From: Paracoccaceae bacterium
Lineage (GTDB): Bacteria; Pseudomonadota; Alphaproteobacteria; Rhodobacterales; Rhodobacteraceae
Direction of reading: 5' to 3'
DNA: 64,000 nt
Assembly (NCBI GenBank): GCA_029244725.1
Contig: JAQWQJ010000133.1
Location: 36,940-100,939, forward strand
Every line of letters begins with the position of its first letter. The first letter of the stretch is position 1. The notes below the pieces were generated by a model. That model ran no database searches, was not told where the DNA came from, and was given only the letters and a program-made list of their open reading frames with translations. This document shows, one piece after another, positions 43,675 through 52,195 of the stretch. The translations under genes and the position numbers were made by a program.

Positions 43675-46655
43675 TGTCCGCGACGGTGGTGAGCGCCGGC
43701 GCGGCCTCATCAGGATACTATAAAACCGAAGGCTATTATGCTGCGGGAAGCGAAGAGGGCGACGCGGCGGCCAGCTGGTTTGGCAAGGGCGCCGAAGCCC
43801 TAGGCCTTGAAGGTCGGGTGGATGACGAGATGTTCACCCAAATGCTCGATGGTCAAACCTTTGTCGCGTCCGAGGACGGCCCAATCAAAGATCGGCTCAT
43901 GGGCAAATACGTCGGTGGGGAACGACAACACCGCCCTGGCATGGACCTGACCTTCTCCGCCCCTAAGTCCGTCTCAATCGCCGCACTCGTCTACGGTGAT
44001 ACCCGTCTGATTGAAGCCCATGACAAGGCGGTCCGCGCCGCCATGGGTTATGCCGAAGAAAATCTGGTTCAGACCCGGTTCTACAAGAACGGATCACTTG
44101 AAGTGGAAACCGGCGGGAAAATCATCGCGGGGCTGTTTCGCCATGACACGTCGCGCGCGCTGGATCCGCAGCTACACACCCATGCGGTCATCGCCAATAT
44201 GGTCGTGAACAGCGAAGACCGGTACACAGCGCTGTCTTCTGAACTCTTGTTTAAAACCCAAAAGCTGGGCTCGGAGATCTACAGAACCGAGCTGGCCAGA
44301 TCAGCCAGAGAGCTGGGCTACACCGTCGATCGTGTCGGCAAGGATCGCTTGATCGAGCTGAGGGAAATCCCGCGCGATCTGGTGGACCTCTATTCCAAAC
44401 GCCGTGCCGAGATAGAAGAAGCGATGCAAAGTCGCGGAATATCCGAGAGTGCGAAGTCCGCCGAATTGGCAGCCCTGGCAACCCGCGCCGCCAAGCACGG
44501 CAATCTGGACCGCGACGCGTTGCATACAGCCTGGATCAAAGAGGCCGAGCGCACCGGCATGGATCAGAGCCGGATGCAAGGCATGCTCAATGACGTCAAA
44601 CGAGCGGCGGCAACACGCCTGCCCGGCTTTACCCGTGAGGGCGTTGCCCCTGCCCCGCATGTGGCGGATGCCAGAGACAGCCTCGGCAAAGCCATCGCCC
44701 ATATCTCCGAGCGCAACACAGTTTACGCAGAAGCGGATCTGCTCACGACCGCCATGGCGTTTGCCAGCAAAGCGAGCTTGAGCGCGGTTGAGCAGGAAAT
44801 CACTCTGGCAAAGAAAGACGGGCGGTTGCTGCCTGCCAGAGATCAGAGCGGGAAATCCGATTTACTCACCGACGAGCAATCGCTTTCCATCGAGCGGGAC
44901 ATATCCCGGCTCTATCGCATCGGATCACGTCAAAAAGCTGTGAAGTTAGAGCGATACAGAACTCAATCCGGGGCAAAGGATCGAACACCTGAAGCCTCCC
45001 TGAATAAGAGGCTAAACCGTACCACCTTGTCGGAGGGTCAAAGGGACGCTGTCGTGAATGCTCTCACCGGAAAGGGCCAAGTCGTCGGCGTCCAAGGCTA
45101 TGCTGGCACTGGCAAAACATTCATGCTGGCAAAGCTCGCGATTGAGGCTGAACGGGCGGGTTACAAGATCGAAGGCCTGGCACCGTCGGCGCAAGCCACC
45201 CAGCAGCTCAAAGAAGCCCTGCCCTTCTCGGAAACTCTGCAAGCGCGGCTACTGAGACAGAGATCACCGGATCAAGAAGCCGACCCACGCAAGACCATAC
45301 TCGTGGTCGATGAAGCCTCAATGGTCTCGAACGCCCAGATGAAATCCCTGCTTGATCAGGCGCGAGACCAAAGGATCGCGCGCGTGGTTCTTGTGGGCGA
45401 TGTGCAACAGCTCGACGCCGTCGCGGCCGGCACGCCCTTCGCGCTGATGCAAAAGCTTGGCATGCGCACCGCCGTGATGGATGACATCCAGCGTCAGCGC
45501 AACGACGACGCGCTGGCCGTGGTAAATCACGCCATTGCCGGGGAGGTCCGACAAGCTTTTGAGCGGATAGGCGACAATGTTCAGGCGTCGAAAGACATCG
45601 CCAGAAGCGCGGCGGATGCGTATCTTTCAATCAGGAGACGGGAACGCGCGGGGCTCGGTCTCGTCACGCCCTCCAACAAGACACGCATCGCCATCAACGA
45701 AGCCGTCAGAGAGGGATTGAGAGCCGAGGGGACACTGCATGGCTCGGATCACCAACTTGAGACGCTCTCCCCTCAACGCCTAACCCGCGTCGAAGCTGCG
45801 GACCCAAATTCTTACAAGCTGGGCGATGTTGTTATTGCCCACCAGTCCGTCGCCTCTGCCGGTCTTACCAAGGGGCGACAATATGATGTGGTCGAGCTAC
45901 ATCCACGCGAAGGACGCGTCCTGCTTCAGGACCGGGAAACAGGCACCACCCTGCCCTTCGCGCCAGCGCAAAACAGTAAGGCGGCCACCGCTGTCGATAC
46001 CTACGAGAAAGCGACGAAAGACTTCGCCCTCGGCGATCAGGTGAAGTTCCGAATTTCCGACAAGAGCCACGGTATTGAAAACGGTGAGACCGGCAAGATC
46101 CGCGCGATCACCGAGGATCGGATCACAATCAAAACCCGAGACGGCGACATCAAAGAGCTGGATCGAGGCACCCTCGCGGCAGCCGGAATGGATCACGCCT
46201 ACGCTCTGACCGCGCATGACTTCCAAGGCGCCACAGTCGACAAAATCATCGTCGCCATGTCCGCAAATGAACGGTTGGCTGATCAAAAGAACTTCTACGT
46301 CTCTGTCTCCCGTGCCCGCGACGACGTCACCCTGATCACCGATCGACCAGATGATCTGGCGCGTCGGCTGGAAGAGCAAACCGGCGAGAAAGTCACCGCG
46401 CTTGAAGCTTGGCTCGAGGTGGAACGCGACATGGCACGAGAGCAGCACAGAGATCAAATCGATGCGCGCGCGACCCGCAACCGGGACGAAACGCGCGCGC
46501 AAGAAACGCCTCAGAGGGAACCGGACCAACCAGCCAAATCCCCTGAGCGTGAGGATCCAGAGAAGGCCCCGGACAAGCGAATGACGGAGCTGGAACGGAC
46601 CACCCGAGAACTCGAAAAACTCATCCAAAAGCAACTAGGAGACTATGAGAGATGA
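43671..46655 (+). CDS. MobF-family conjugative relaxase-helicase (TraI/TrwC type)
   Basis: A 994-residue relaxase from the ATG-ATG at 43671. The N-terminal relaxase domain has paired tyrosines Tyr16-Tyr17 and Tyr22-Tyr23, the LTFSAPKSVSIAALV motif and the metal-binding HTH of DPQLHTHAVIANM. The helicase half has Walker A GVQGYAGTGKTFMLAKL, motif II ILVVDEASMVSN and the late QGATVDKIIVAMS and FYVSVSRARDDV of SF1 helicases. The tail is charged and disordered. It nicks oriT, stays bound to the 5' end and unwinds the plasmid for transfer. It overlaps traD and the next gene. Confidence 0.95.
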   Translation: MMSATVVSAGAASSGYYKTEGYYAAGSEEGDAAASWFGKGAEALGLEGRVDDEMFTQMLDGQTFVASEDGPIKDRLMGKYVGGERQHRPGMDLTFSAPKSVSIAALVYGDTRLIEAHDKAVRAAMGYAEENLVQTRFYKNGSLEVETGGKIIAGLFRHDTSRALDPQLHTHAVIANMVVNSEDRYTALSSELLFKTQKLGSEIYRTELARSARELGYTVDRVGKDRLIELREIPRDLVDLYSKRRAEIEEAMQSRGISESAKSAELAALATRAAKHGNLDRDALHTAWIKEAERTGMDQSRMQGMLNDVKRAAATRLPGFTREGVAPAPHVADARDSLGKAIAHISERNTVYAEADLLTTAMAFASKASLSAVEQEITLAKKDGRLLPARDQSGKSDLLTDEQSLSIERDISRLYRIGSRQKAVKLERYRTQSGAKDRTPEASLNKRLNRTTLSEGQRDAVVNALTGKGQVVGVQGYAGTGKTFMLAKLAIEAERAGYKIEGLAPSAQATQQLKEALPFSETLQARLLRQRSPDQEADPRKTILVVDEASMVSNAQMKSLLDQARDQRIARVVLVGDVQQLDAVAAGTPFALMQKLGMRTAVMDDIQRQRNDDALAVVNHAIAGEVRQAFERIGDNVQASKDIARSAADAYLSIRRRERAGLGLVTPSNKTRIAINEAVREGLRAEGTLHGSDHQLETLSPQRLTRVEAADPNSYKLGDVVIAHQSVASAGLTKGRQYDVVELHPREGRVLLQDRETGTTLPFAPAQNSKAATAVDTYEKATKDFALGDQVKFRISDKSHGIENGETGKIRAITEDRITIKTRDGDIKELDRGTLAAAGMDHAYALTAHDFQGATVDKIIVAMSANERLADQKNFYVSVSRARDDVTLITDRPDDLARRLEEQTGEKVTALEAWLEVERDMAREQHRDQIDARATRNRDETRAQETPQREPDQPAKSPEREDPEKAPDKRMTELERTTRELEKLIQKQLGDYER

Positions 46656-47176
46656 CAGAAACCTTAGAACACCCGACCGAAGTGAAAGCCAAGAAGCCGC
46701 GCATTCTGTTGGGGGAGCGGGCCACCGCGATTGCCGCATCCGTGGCTGATGGCGACCGAGTCAATCAAGACCATTTGGAGGAAGCCATTCGCCGATTGCA
46801 GGAAACTCCCAAGGGTCAAAACACATCAGGTGAAGATGCTTATACCAAAGCACTGCACGAGCGGTTCGACGCACTCGAGGATATCATTGATGAGTTTGAA
46901 GATCGTCACCAAGGGCAGTTGTTGATGCTGAACAAAGCCCTCATCACCCTCAGCCATGTGATCCGAGCAAGCGCTGCAAAGCGCAGTGAGGAGGTCGAAA
47001 TCAGCCTCGGCGAACTTCGCGAACGCATGTTCGAACATCAGCTCTCCGAGGCAAAAACTTCCGAATTGAACGTCTCTGAACTTGTAGAGCACAATCAAAA
47101 GCTGGCCGCTTTCCAGCGCGACAGCATCGACTCCGGCTTGGCCAACACACCATCCAAAGATGTGATCGAACGGTGA
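46652..47176 (+). CDS. Hypothetical relaxase-operon accessory protein
   Basis: A 174-residue soluble protein with a basic N-terminal part (KAKKPRILLGERATAIAAS) and a long acidic helical centre that may form a coiled coil (HERFDALEDIIDEFEDRHQG and SLGELRERMFEHQLSEAKTS). The start overlaps the relaxase stop by an ATGA, so it is probably made with the relaxase. A role as a nicking accessory or oriT-binding protein is plausible because the repeat cluster follows within 25 bases, but no DNA-binding fold is recognised. Confidence 0.65.
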   Translation: MTETLEHPTEVKAKKPRILLGERATAIAASVADGDRVNQDHLEEAIRRLQETPKGQNTSGEDAYTKALHERFDALEDIIDEFEDRHQGQLLMLNKALITLSHVIRASAAKRSEEVEISLGELRERMFEHQLSEAKTSELNVSELVEHNQKLAAFQRDSIDSGLANTPSKDVIER

Positions 47177-47197
47177 ACTGAAGCCGGATATTTTCCT

Positions 47198-47300
47198 GTG
47201 GCACGCCGTGGCATCAACCCTGGCACGGCGTGCCACACCCTTTAAAAAGCGTGGCACAGTGTGGCAGAGCCCGTGGCACGGCGTGTCCCGCCGTGCCACG
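47198..47300. repeat. Inverted-repeat cluster, candidate oriT
   Basis: Two perfect dyads built on GTGGCACG. The first has 13-bp arms, GTGGCACGCCGTG at 47198-47210 and its complement at 47224-47236, 13 bases apart. The second has 12-bp arms, CGTGGCACGGCG at 47272-47283 and its complement at 47289-47300, 5 bases apart. Between them stand two single GTGGCA units at 47251 and 47261. The cluster begins 22 bases after the relaxase operon. Such nested repeats are typical of oriT or of iterons. oriT is favoured by the position beside the relaxase operon. Confidence 0.55.
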
Positions 47301-47335
47301 AAAGTGGGACACGGGTTCTATCACACTGAATTTAT

Positions 47336-47344
47336 TGCTATAAT
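47336..47344 (+). promoter_or_regulatory. Extended -10 promoter element
   Basis: TGCTATAAT is a perfect extended -10 with a TG motif one base before TATAAT. The -35 region (near 47316) is a poor match, as is common with extended -10 promoters. It would direct transcription rightward into a stretch with no long gene that ends at the hairpin at 47635. Confidence 0.5.
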
Positions 47345-47634
47345 TCCGTGTTCCGTACACTTCTTCCAAGAACAGCCGTTTCAACCTAGTATATATGGGT
47401 GAGGCAGCACGGCAGCTTGCTGCGAGGCGTGTGAGAAAATATGAGGCCCTCGGGCCGATGCTGTCCCGCAAGGTTGCCTTGGTAACCGCTTGAAACAATT
47501 GGAACTCCTGCTCACCGCCCAGCCAAAGCGGCGTTTGAGCGGGTTGGATACTCCTGCTTCCCCGTGTGTCCTGAGTGCGTCCCGGGAAACTGCGCGGATA
47601 TTGTCCACAAATTGAGGCGGCTCCCAGACATGCA
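47345..47634 (+). ncRNA. Candidate short RNA with a 32-codon open frame
   Basis: The region between the extended -10 at 47339 and the terminator at 47635 would give a transcript of roughly 310 bases. It contains a short open frame at 47395-47493 (begins MGEAARQLAARRVRKYEALG), with no convincing ribosome site, and GC-rich segments able to fold. It might be a plasmid regulatory RNA or a leader. Longer overlapping leftward frames in this stretch show no protein family and are not supported. Confidence 0.3.
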
Positions 47635-47669
47635 AAAAGGGCCACCGAATTGGTGACCCTTTTGCTTTT
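47634..47669. terminator. Bidirectional intrinsic terminator
   Basis: AAAAGGGCCACC at 47635-47646 pairs with GGTGACCCTTTT at 47652-47663 with one mismatch and a 5-base loop. The A-run on the left and the T-run TTTGCTTTT on the right make it a terminator in both directions. It can end the candidate RNA rightward and the 47857-50236 gene group leftward. Confidence 0.75.
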
Positions 47670-47856
47670 CGTTTGCCCTCGTTGCAGATCGCTGAGCGGT
47701 TCCTATCGCTGCCTTGGAAGAACCCCCTGCTCGGCAATCACTGACAGGGTATCGGACGTCCCATAGGTCAAATCCATGCCATCGCTCGAGATGGACGCCT
47801 CGACCGTCTCAGTGGTTTTAAGAAGGCTTCCGTCGGCTTCAACAATTCGGCAACTC

Positions 47857-48219
47857 TCACCATCGCCTACGTGTGACCGAGCCGTCTTGGTTTACTGAAA
47901 TCGAAACGTCGCCCACTTTCACCGTAACCGCGTGTTCATCGATCATCACCCCTTCCCAAGCCTCTTTGGCGTCGCGCCGTAGCACGATCTTATCCGGTCG
48001 CAGCCGGATCTGGACATCCTGTGAGCAGTCCCCTTCGGCGCTTATAAGTTCGACAAAGCTTTCCTGCTCATCGGGGTCGGGGTGGATTGTGGCCCTGCCA
48101 TTCTTCGGGGGCCAGACATGGGGGGTGTCACGTGCCTGTCCTTTCGGGTCCCGGTGAAATCCTACAAAGAGCTGCGCTGATTTCCACACGCGGCGCGCGT
48201 TTGAAGTAAGACCCGTCAT
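47857..48219 (-). CDS. Hypothetical plasmid protein, probably cut short by a frameshift
   Basis: A 120-residue beta-rich protein of unknown family, with FVELISAEGDCSQDVQIRLR and VTVKVGDVSISVNQDGSVTR near the end. After the stop at 47857, reading in another frame continues plausibly as GDGESCRIVEADGSLLKTTE and TVEASISSDGMDLTYGTSDT to a stop at 47703. A single-base change near 47865 would join both into a protein of about 170 residues. The ATG overlaps the previous stop. Function unknown. Confidence 0.6.
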   Translation of the reverse strand: MTGLTSNARRVWKSAQLFVGFHRDPKGQARDTPHVWPPKNGRATIHPDPDEQESFVELISAEGDCSQDVQIRLRPDKIVLRRDAKEAWEGVMIDEHAVTVKVGDVSISVNQDGSVTRRRW

Positions 48220-48755
48220 GCCGCACGCTCCTTTTGATGCTTTGCCGTCAATGCCGCGAAGGCCTCACCTCGGGTTGGTAGATTGGAACACACCAAATCA
48301 GATATCCGATCCTCAAAACCCGGACCTTCGCGTTCGCACCACGCCAGAACGGCCATACGGTCTTCCGCGCTCTTTGGGTCAAACCAATATGATGCCTCCG
48401 CCTCGTCGCCCTCCTCTGACCAGCCATCCAGAATGCTCATGATCTCGGCTGGATCATAGAGATTGCCGAAGGCACCCGAGGTATCCTTACAGAGCTTCCA
48501 CGCCGCGTTGATTGTCAGTAAGGCTGACGGGTCAATCTCCAGTGTCTGCTCATCGGTCGAAAATGTATCAAGATAATCTGTCCGGCTTTGGATGAACTCG
48601 TGAAGGTTGTCAGCAAAGTCACTCGCGGCCCAGTCTTCGCGGTTTGACCGCACCCATGCGAGTAAGGCGTCGTCGCGCTGATGCTCTGAGCCAAAGACGC
48701 GGCACTTGGTTCCGTTATCGTCGTCCGTTGCCAGCGTATAGAGTGTGAGCTTCAT
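48216..48755 (-). CDS. Hypothetical acidic plasmid protein
   Basis: A 179-residue soluble acidic protein of no recognised family. It begins MKLTLYTLATDDDNGTK and holds several Trp-containing helices (LLAWVRSNREDWAASDFADN), a cluster SEEGDEAEASYWFD and a basic end. It overlaps both neighbours by ATGA junctions in a leftward group of four. Genes of this look often accompany DUF932 genes on proteobacterial plasmids. Confidence 0.65.
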   Translation of the reverse strand: MKLTLYTLATDDDNGTKCRVFGSEHQRDDALLAWVRSNREDWAASDFADNLHEFIQSRTDYLDTFSTDEQTLEIDPSALLTINAAWKLCKDTSGAFGNLYDPAEIMSILDGWSEEGDEAEASYWFDPKSAEDRMAVLAWCEREGPGFEDRISDLVCSNLPTRGEAFAALTAKHQKERAA

Positions 48756-49315
48756 TCTGCGACCTCCTCGTAAGGGTTGCGTTGATCGCTGCCGGAATAA
48801 TCCGAGTAGTCGACAAAGGCCTCGCGCAGGGCTGCCAGCGGTTGGTTGTCAAAATCATCGACGCGGCTGTCCTCCGGCGCAATCCGCGCCTCATTGTCTT
48901 CGTGAATAGCAAAGGTCAGGTCTTCGGCCAGCTCTGTGAATTCGGCAACTGGCGTGACCTGCCCGTGGCGTCTTGGGTACTGGCAGAACTGCACGTCACC
49001 GGCGACAAAGCCCTTACCGGTTTCCAGTGCGATCTGGCGCGCGATGCGAACCGCCTCATAGGCTGTTGGTACGTCATGAATAGCCGTTGCCAGATATTCC
49101 GGTTTGTCTTCTGTCCCCTCATTGGCGCGGCCATAGAGACCCCAGAACTCCGCCCAATCGGCTTCGCATTGCACAACACCCCCTTCGCTCTCATCCATGC
49201 GGCAGGGCATGATCTCAAACCATGCGAAACCCGCAAGCGTGTCGCCTTCGCAAAGATTGTTGAAGCGTTGGTGAGGGGGAAGCTCTTTGAGGGCTTTGTG
49301 TGTGTCTTTTGACAT
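48752..49315 (-). CDS. Hypothetical plasmid protein
   Basis: A 187-residue soluble protein, no recognised domain. Notable parts are LAGFAWFEIMPCRMDESEGG, the Trp-rich ADWAEFWGLYGRANEG and an acidic C-terminus ending NPYEEVAE. It is the second gene of the leftward group, 60 bases after the DUF932 gene, and overlaps the next one by 4 bases. Confidence 0.65.
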   Translation of the reverse strand: MSKDTHKALKELPPHQRFNNLCEGDTLAGFAWFEIMPCRMDESEGGVVQCEADWAEFWGLYGRANEGTEDKPEYLATAIHDVPTAYEAVRIARQIALETGKGFVAGDVQFCQYPRRHGQVTPVAEFTELAEDLTFAIHEDNEARIAPEDSRVDDFDNQPLAALREAFVDYSDYSGSDQRNPYEEVAE

Positions 49316-49375
49316 CTCAAATCTTTCTATCTGTCTGGGAAGTGGCGCGCGGCCCGCTTGGGGCCGCGCTGCTGA

Positions 49376-50236
49376 TCAGTCGGCCTTCAGCTCGGCCATA
49401 CGCTCGGTCAAAGTCCAGAGCGCACGGTTCAAGGCCTTGTTCTGATCAATCCCACCGACCGCGCGGGTGCGCTGGCGGCGGATACGCCCTTGTGCCGTGC
49501 GCGTCTGTCCGTAAAGCCCGCCCTTGATGGTGTTCTCTTGCACCACGTTGAACGCGGTCCAGAGATCGCTGGCACGATCATCTCTGCGCCGTGTCCTCAG
49601 CATTTGGTCGACCGTAACCGGCGCCTGCTTGCCGTCTTCCTTGTGCGCATCAGGAAAGCGCAGCTGGTGCGCGGCTTCTGCCAGGATGACCCGTTCTGCA
49701 TCGCTAACAGTGATAGCCTTGAAGTTCTGCACCTGCTCAGTGATCTCCTCGGCGTCCTCCAGTACTGTGTAGGCGCCCTCAATCACATCATGGATCGCAT
49801 TACCCGAATGACGAACTTTGACCTCGTTAAACGTATCGCCAACCATCAGCCCATTGGCGCAGACAAAGCGAAAATATCCGGGGATCATCTGGTAGCTGCT
49901 GGTGCCGTCATTGGCGTTGACCAGAATAACCTCAAAGGCTTCCCCTTCCCCATTGGTGACTGAGCGGTGCCGCAAGCGCATCATGTGCTTGGTGAACTCA
50001 GCCTTACCTGCAATCCGCGTCCGTGCCTGCTGGGCAAAGAACGGGTCAAACCCTTCCTTCCGCAACCCGTCCAATACCTCAATCGTTGGCACTGGTACAA
50101 ACCGCGCGCTGCGGCTTTCATGCGCCTCTGTGGCAAAGATCGACGGCACGGCCCGCTTCAGTTCCTCATCTGACAGCGCCTCCCCAGTTGTCAGACCGCC
50201 GTTTGACATCCCGCGCATGTATCTGTTGTAACCCAT
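49376..50236 (-). CDS. DUF932 domain-containing protein
   Basis: A 286-residue protein matching the DUF932 pattern: LRHRSVTNGEGEAFEVILVN then FRFVCANGLMVGDTFNEVKV and RHSGNAIHDVIEGAYTV, ending with a basic segment and a tail LNRALWTLTERMAELKAD. The family is widespread on plasmids and phages, and its function is not established. The ATG has AGGAAGAG upstream. It opens the leftward group of four genes. Confidence 0.85.
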   Translation of the reverse strand: MGYNRYMRGMSNGGLTTGEALSDEELKRAVPSIFATEAHESRSARFVPVPTIEVLDGLRKEGFDPFFAQQARTRIAGKAEFTKHMMRLRHRSVTNGEGEAFEVILVNANDGTSSYQMIPGYFRFVCANGLMVGDTFNEVKVRHSGNAIHDVIEGAYTVLEDAEEITEQVQNFKAITVSDAERVILAEAAHQLRFPDAHKEDGKQAPVTVDQMLRTRRRDDRASDLWTAFNVVQENTIKGGLYGQTRTAQGRIRRQRTRAVGGIDQNKALNRALWTLTERMAELKAD

Positions 50237-50592
50237 CTCTTCCTATCCTTCTGTCTGCCCGTTGAGGTTCATCCCCAAATCGGTGCTGGTTTTGAGCAAA
50301 GCCCTGAAAGGGCGTCGTCTCTAAAACCTGCCACGTGGCGAACGCGGATGGGGGCGAGGCAAAGCTATTCGACAGGAGTGGTGCGGCCCGCAGAGCGCAC
50401 GCGCGAGGACACGGTCCTGTCTAATAGCATTGCCCGAGGGGGAAGGCCGCGCCTTACCCCTAGCGGAAGGGGGCGTTTGGCTTGTCCAAATCCCCCCTGA
50501 CCAAAGGAAGGAATAGGAATAAACTACAGCAACTCGACAAGTGTCCTGACAGTCTGTCCAGTTTACAAAGGGAGCGGGCATAACCTAGGGGT
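50237..50592. promoter_or_regulatory. Upstream region of the DUF932 group
   Basis: About 356 bases that should contain the promoter of the leftward group. Several GC-rich short repeats are present (for example CGAGGGGGAAGG and AGCGGAAGGGGGCG), but no dyad strong enough to name as operator. No gene supported. Confidence 0.3.
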
Positions 50593-50703
50593 CTAAGCAG
50601 CGATTGCGACATCTGCGACCGCCAGGCGACCGTCGAGGACATCTGCACGTGCAACAACCACGTTGTGAGCCCCTTCTGGCGACCATCGCATGTGCTTGGG
50701 CAG
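50593..50703 (-). pseudogene. Possible transposase C-terminal relic
   Basis: One leftward frame reads KHMRWSPEGAHNVVVARADV then LDGRLAVADVAIAA and a stop at 50593. The pattern RWSxEGA...VRAxVLDGRL resembles the end of some plasmid transposases, but the match is from memory and only about 36 residues remain. It may be chance. No start or upstream coding part was found. Confidence 0.3.
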
Positions 50704-50842
50704 TGGCACAATTCTCCTTGGTAGGTGAAGCACCATACAATACTCGATCAGCTCCAAGTATTGCCCATTCCCTAAAGTTAAGTGCTACATGACATAACCC
50801 GTCATGCCTTTTTTGAGAAGCGCCAGAACTGGTCTTTTGGTG

Positions 50843-51630
50843 TCACGTCAATTCCAGACGCAGTGTTCTTGTCACATGGTCCTGAAGTGGCCTTGGGATG
50901 TTAAGATCCTCTGCTAGTTCCTTCCATTTCGCAAATGCGTCCTGGGTGCGTTCGAGCACTTGAACCTCACGCCTTCTTGGGAGCCCGATATATTCGGCAA
51001 GGTGTTTAAGGTCCGCCCCTGTGAAACCGGATGTCTTACCGTTAATACTTAGCTGGTGATTGCGGGTAAAGTCACTCCCTTCGGCGTGGCATAGATCGTA
51101 AGCCGGTGTGAGCGACCATTCGCCATTGCGATCCATCATGAAACCGAAGTTCTTCACATGGTCGTCCTGGTTGCATCCGACAAGGTTGAACACAACGCGA
51201 CGGAACTGCTCCTCCATCGCGGCTTTCGGCATGCCGAATTCTTTCATCAGCATAAAGAGCTGTTCATAGGAATAAGCACCACTCTCAAAGTAGTCATAAT
51301 GTGCTAGGGCTGCAAATGTTTGGACGAATTTCTTGCCACCGTTTTCATCGCGATCGAAGCGGCGTGTCATAAAATGATTCCGGCCATTCTCCGAGAAAAT
51401 CCGGCTCTCCATCATGTCGATCCCGCAGGCCTTGGCCATTTCATGATAGCTATACTCAAGAAGTCCGTAACCCATCGGATCCGCCACACCCCAATCACCG
51501 CTGAATTCGACACCATCGAATTTGATCAACCAGTGCTCAAACCCTTCTGGCAAATCGATCTGACCCGAACGGACGTGTTTGGTTTCGGGATTGAATGCGA
51601 TCACTGCTTTCGCGCGGGAACCGGAAGCCC
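50843..51630 (-). pseudogene. hipA: 5'-truncated HipA-family toxin kinase
   Basis: The surviving 253 residues are the HipA C-terminal kinase domain. The kinase loop VGCNQDDHVKNFGF carries the NxDxHxKN catalytic motif, and SLTPAYDLCHAEG carries the metal-binding Asp. HipA kinases are about 400-440 residues, so the N-terminal third is missing. The frame continues a little further upstream (GSRAKAVIAFNPET), then meets stops near 51660. No HipB-type antitoxin gene is next to it, so it is probably inactive debris; the GTG at 51604 is the first usable start. Confidence 0.75.
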
Positions 51631-52164
51631 TTGATCCGGGCGATGTCAGACAAATTCAGCATGTCGATCGCTTACCCGCCCTAGATTATCCCGACAACCT
51701 GACAAAGCCCTTTACCCGCCGGGTGTTTTTCCAGTCCGGCAATGTGAAGAAGTTCCGAACGATGGTATCAATGGATCGTGTAAAGACAGGGACGGCGTTG
51801 AGCATTTGATCACCTAAAAACACCTGGCCGCCTGCTATGATCACTATATACAGCCAACCGCATACAGATCAGATTTAGGCAATTAGGAAGGAAGCGTGCC
51901 TTCCTAATTGCGTTCAACAGCGTCAAAGCTCGTCATTTGGAATTCGTCGGCTCTGATCCTGACGGGTGCTCTGAATACCGACTTGACGGACGACGAATTA
52001 GAGAGGACGGCTGCCCTCGGGCACCTATGAAGCAATCCTGTCAACGTGGTGAGTAATAGGTATTTCTGGGCCGCCAGAGTCCGAGCCGCTACAATCAAAT
52101 CCCAAGTCACCGTGCAAGGCAGGAAGACGTAGTTGCCAATGTCGAATGAAGGGCTTAGCCTCAC
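51631..52164. other. Gene-poor region between hipA relic and iol regulator
   Basis: About 530 bases with short frames only. Leftward, the segment 51690-51810 reads LPDWKNTRRVKGFVRLSG, which may be a relic of another gene, but I do not recognise it. The region contains the hairpin at 51879-51911 and is a module border. Confidence 0.35.
51879..51911. repeat. Perfect 13-bp inverted repeat
   Basis: GCAATTAGGAAGG at 51879-51891 and its exact complement at 51899-51911 are separated by AAGCGTG. No T-run follows on either side, so a standard terminator is unlikely. It may be a recombination or protein-binding site at the border of the iol module. Confidence 0.6.
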
Positions 52165-52182
52165 ATGACGAAAGACCGTCAT
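52165..52182. promoter_or_regulatory. Candidate operator upstream of the iol LacI gene
   Basis: ATGACG-AAAGAC-CGTCAT is a perfect dyad with 6-bp arms, 14 bases before the regulator start. The same half-sites occur in two dyads after the gene, so all three are likely bound by one regulator. Confidence 0.55.
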
Positions 52183-52195
52183 CTGGGAATTGCGT

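Noticed and set aside
47198..47300. Replication iterons
   Set aside because: The units are mostly inverted rather than evenly spaced direct repeats, and no rep gene is near; oriT is the better hypothesis, though not proven.
47214..47737. Two overlapping leftward frames of 118 and 143 codons after the relaxase operon
   Set aside because: They run through the inverted-repeat cluster and the terminator hairpin, lack ribosome sites and show no protein family.
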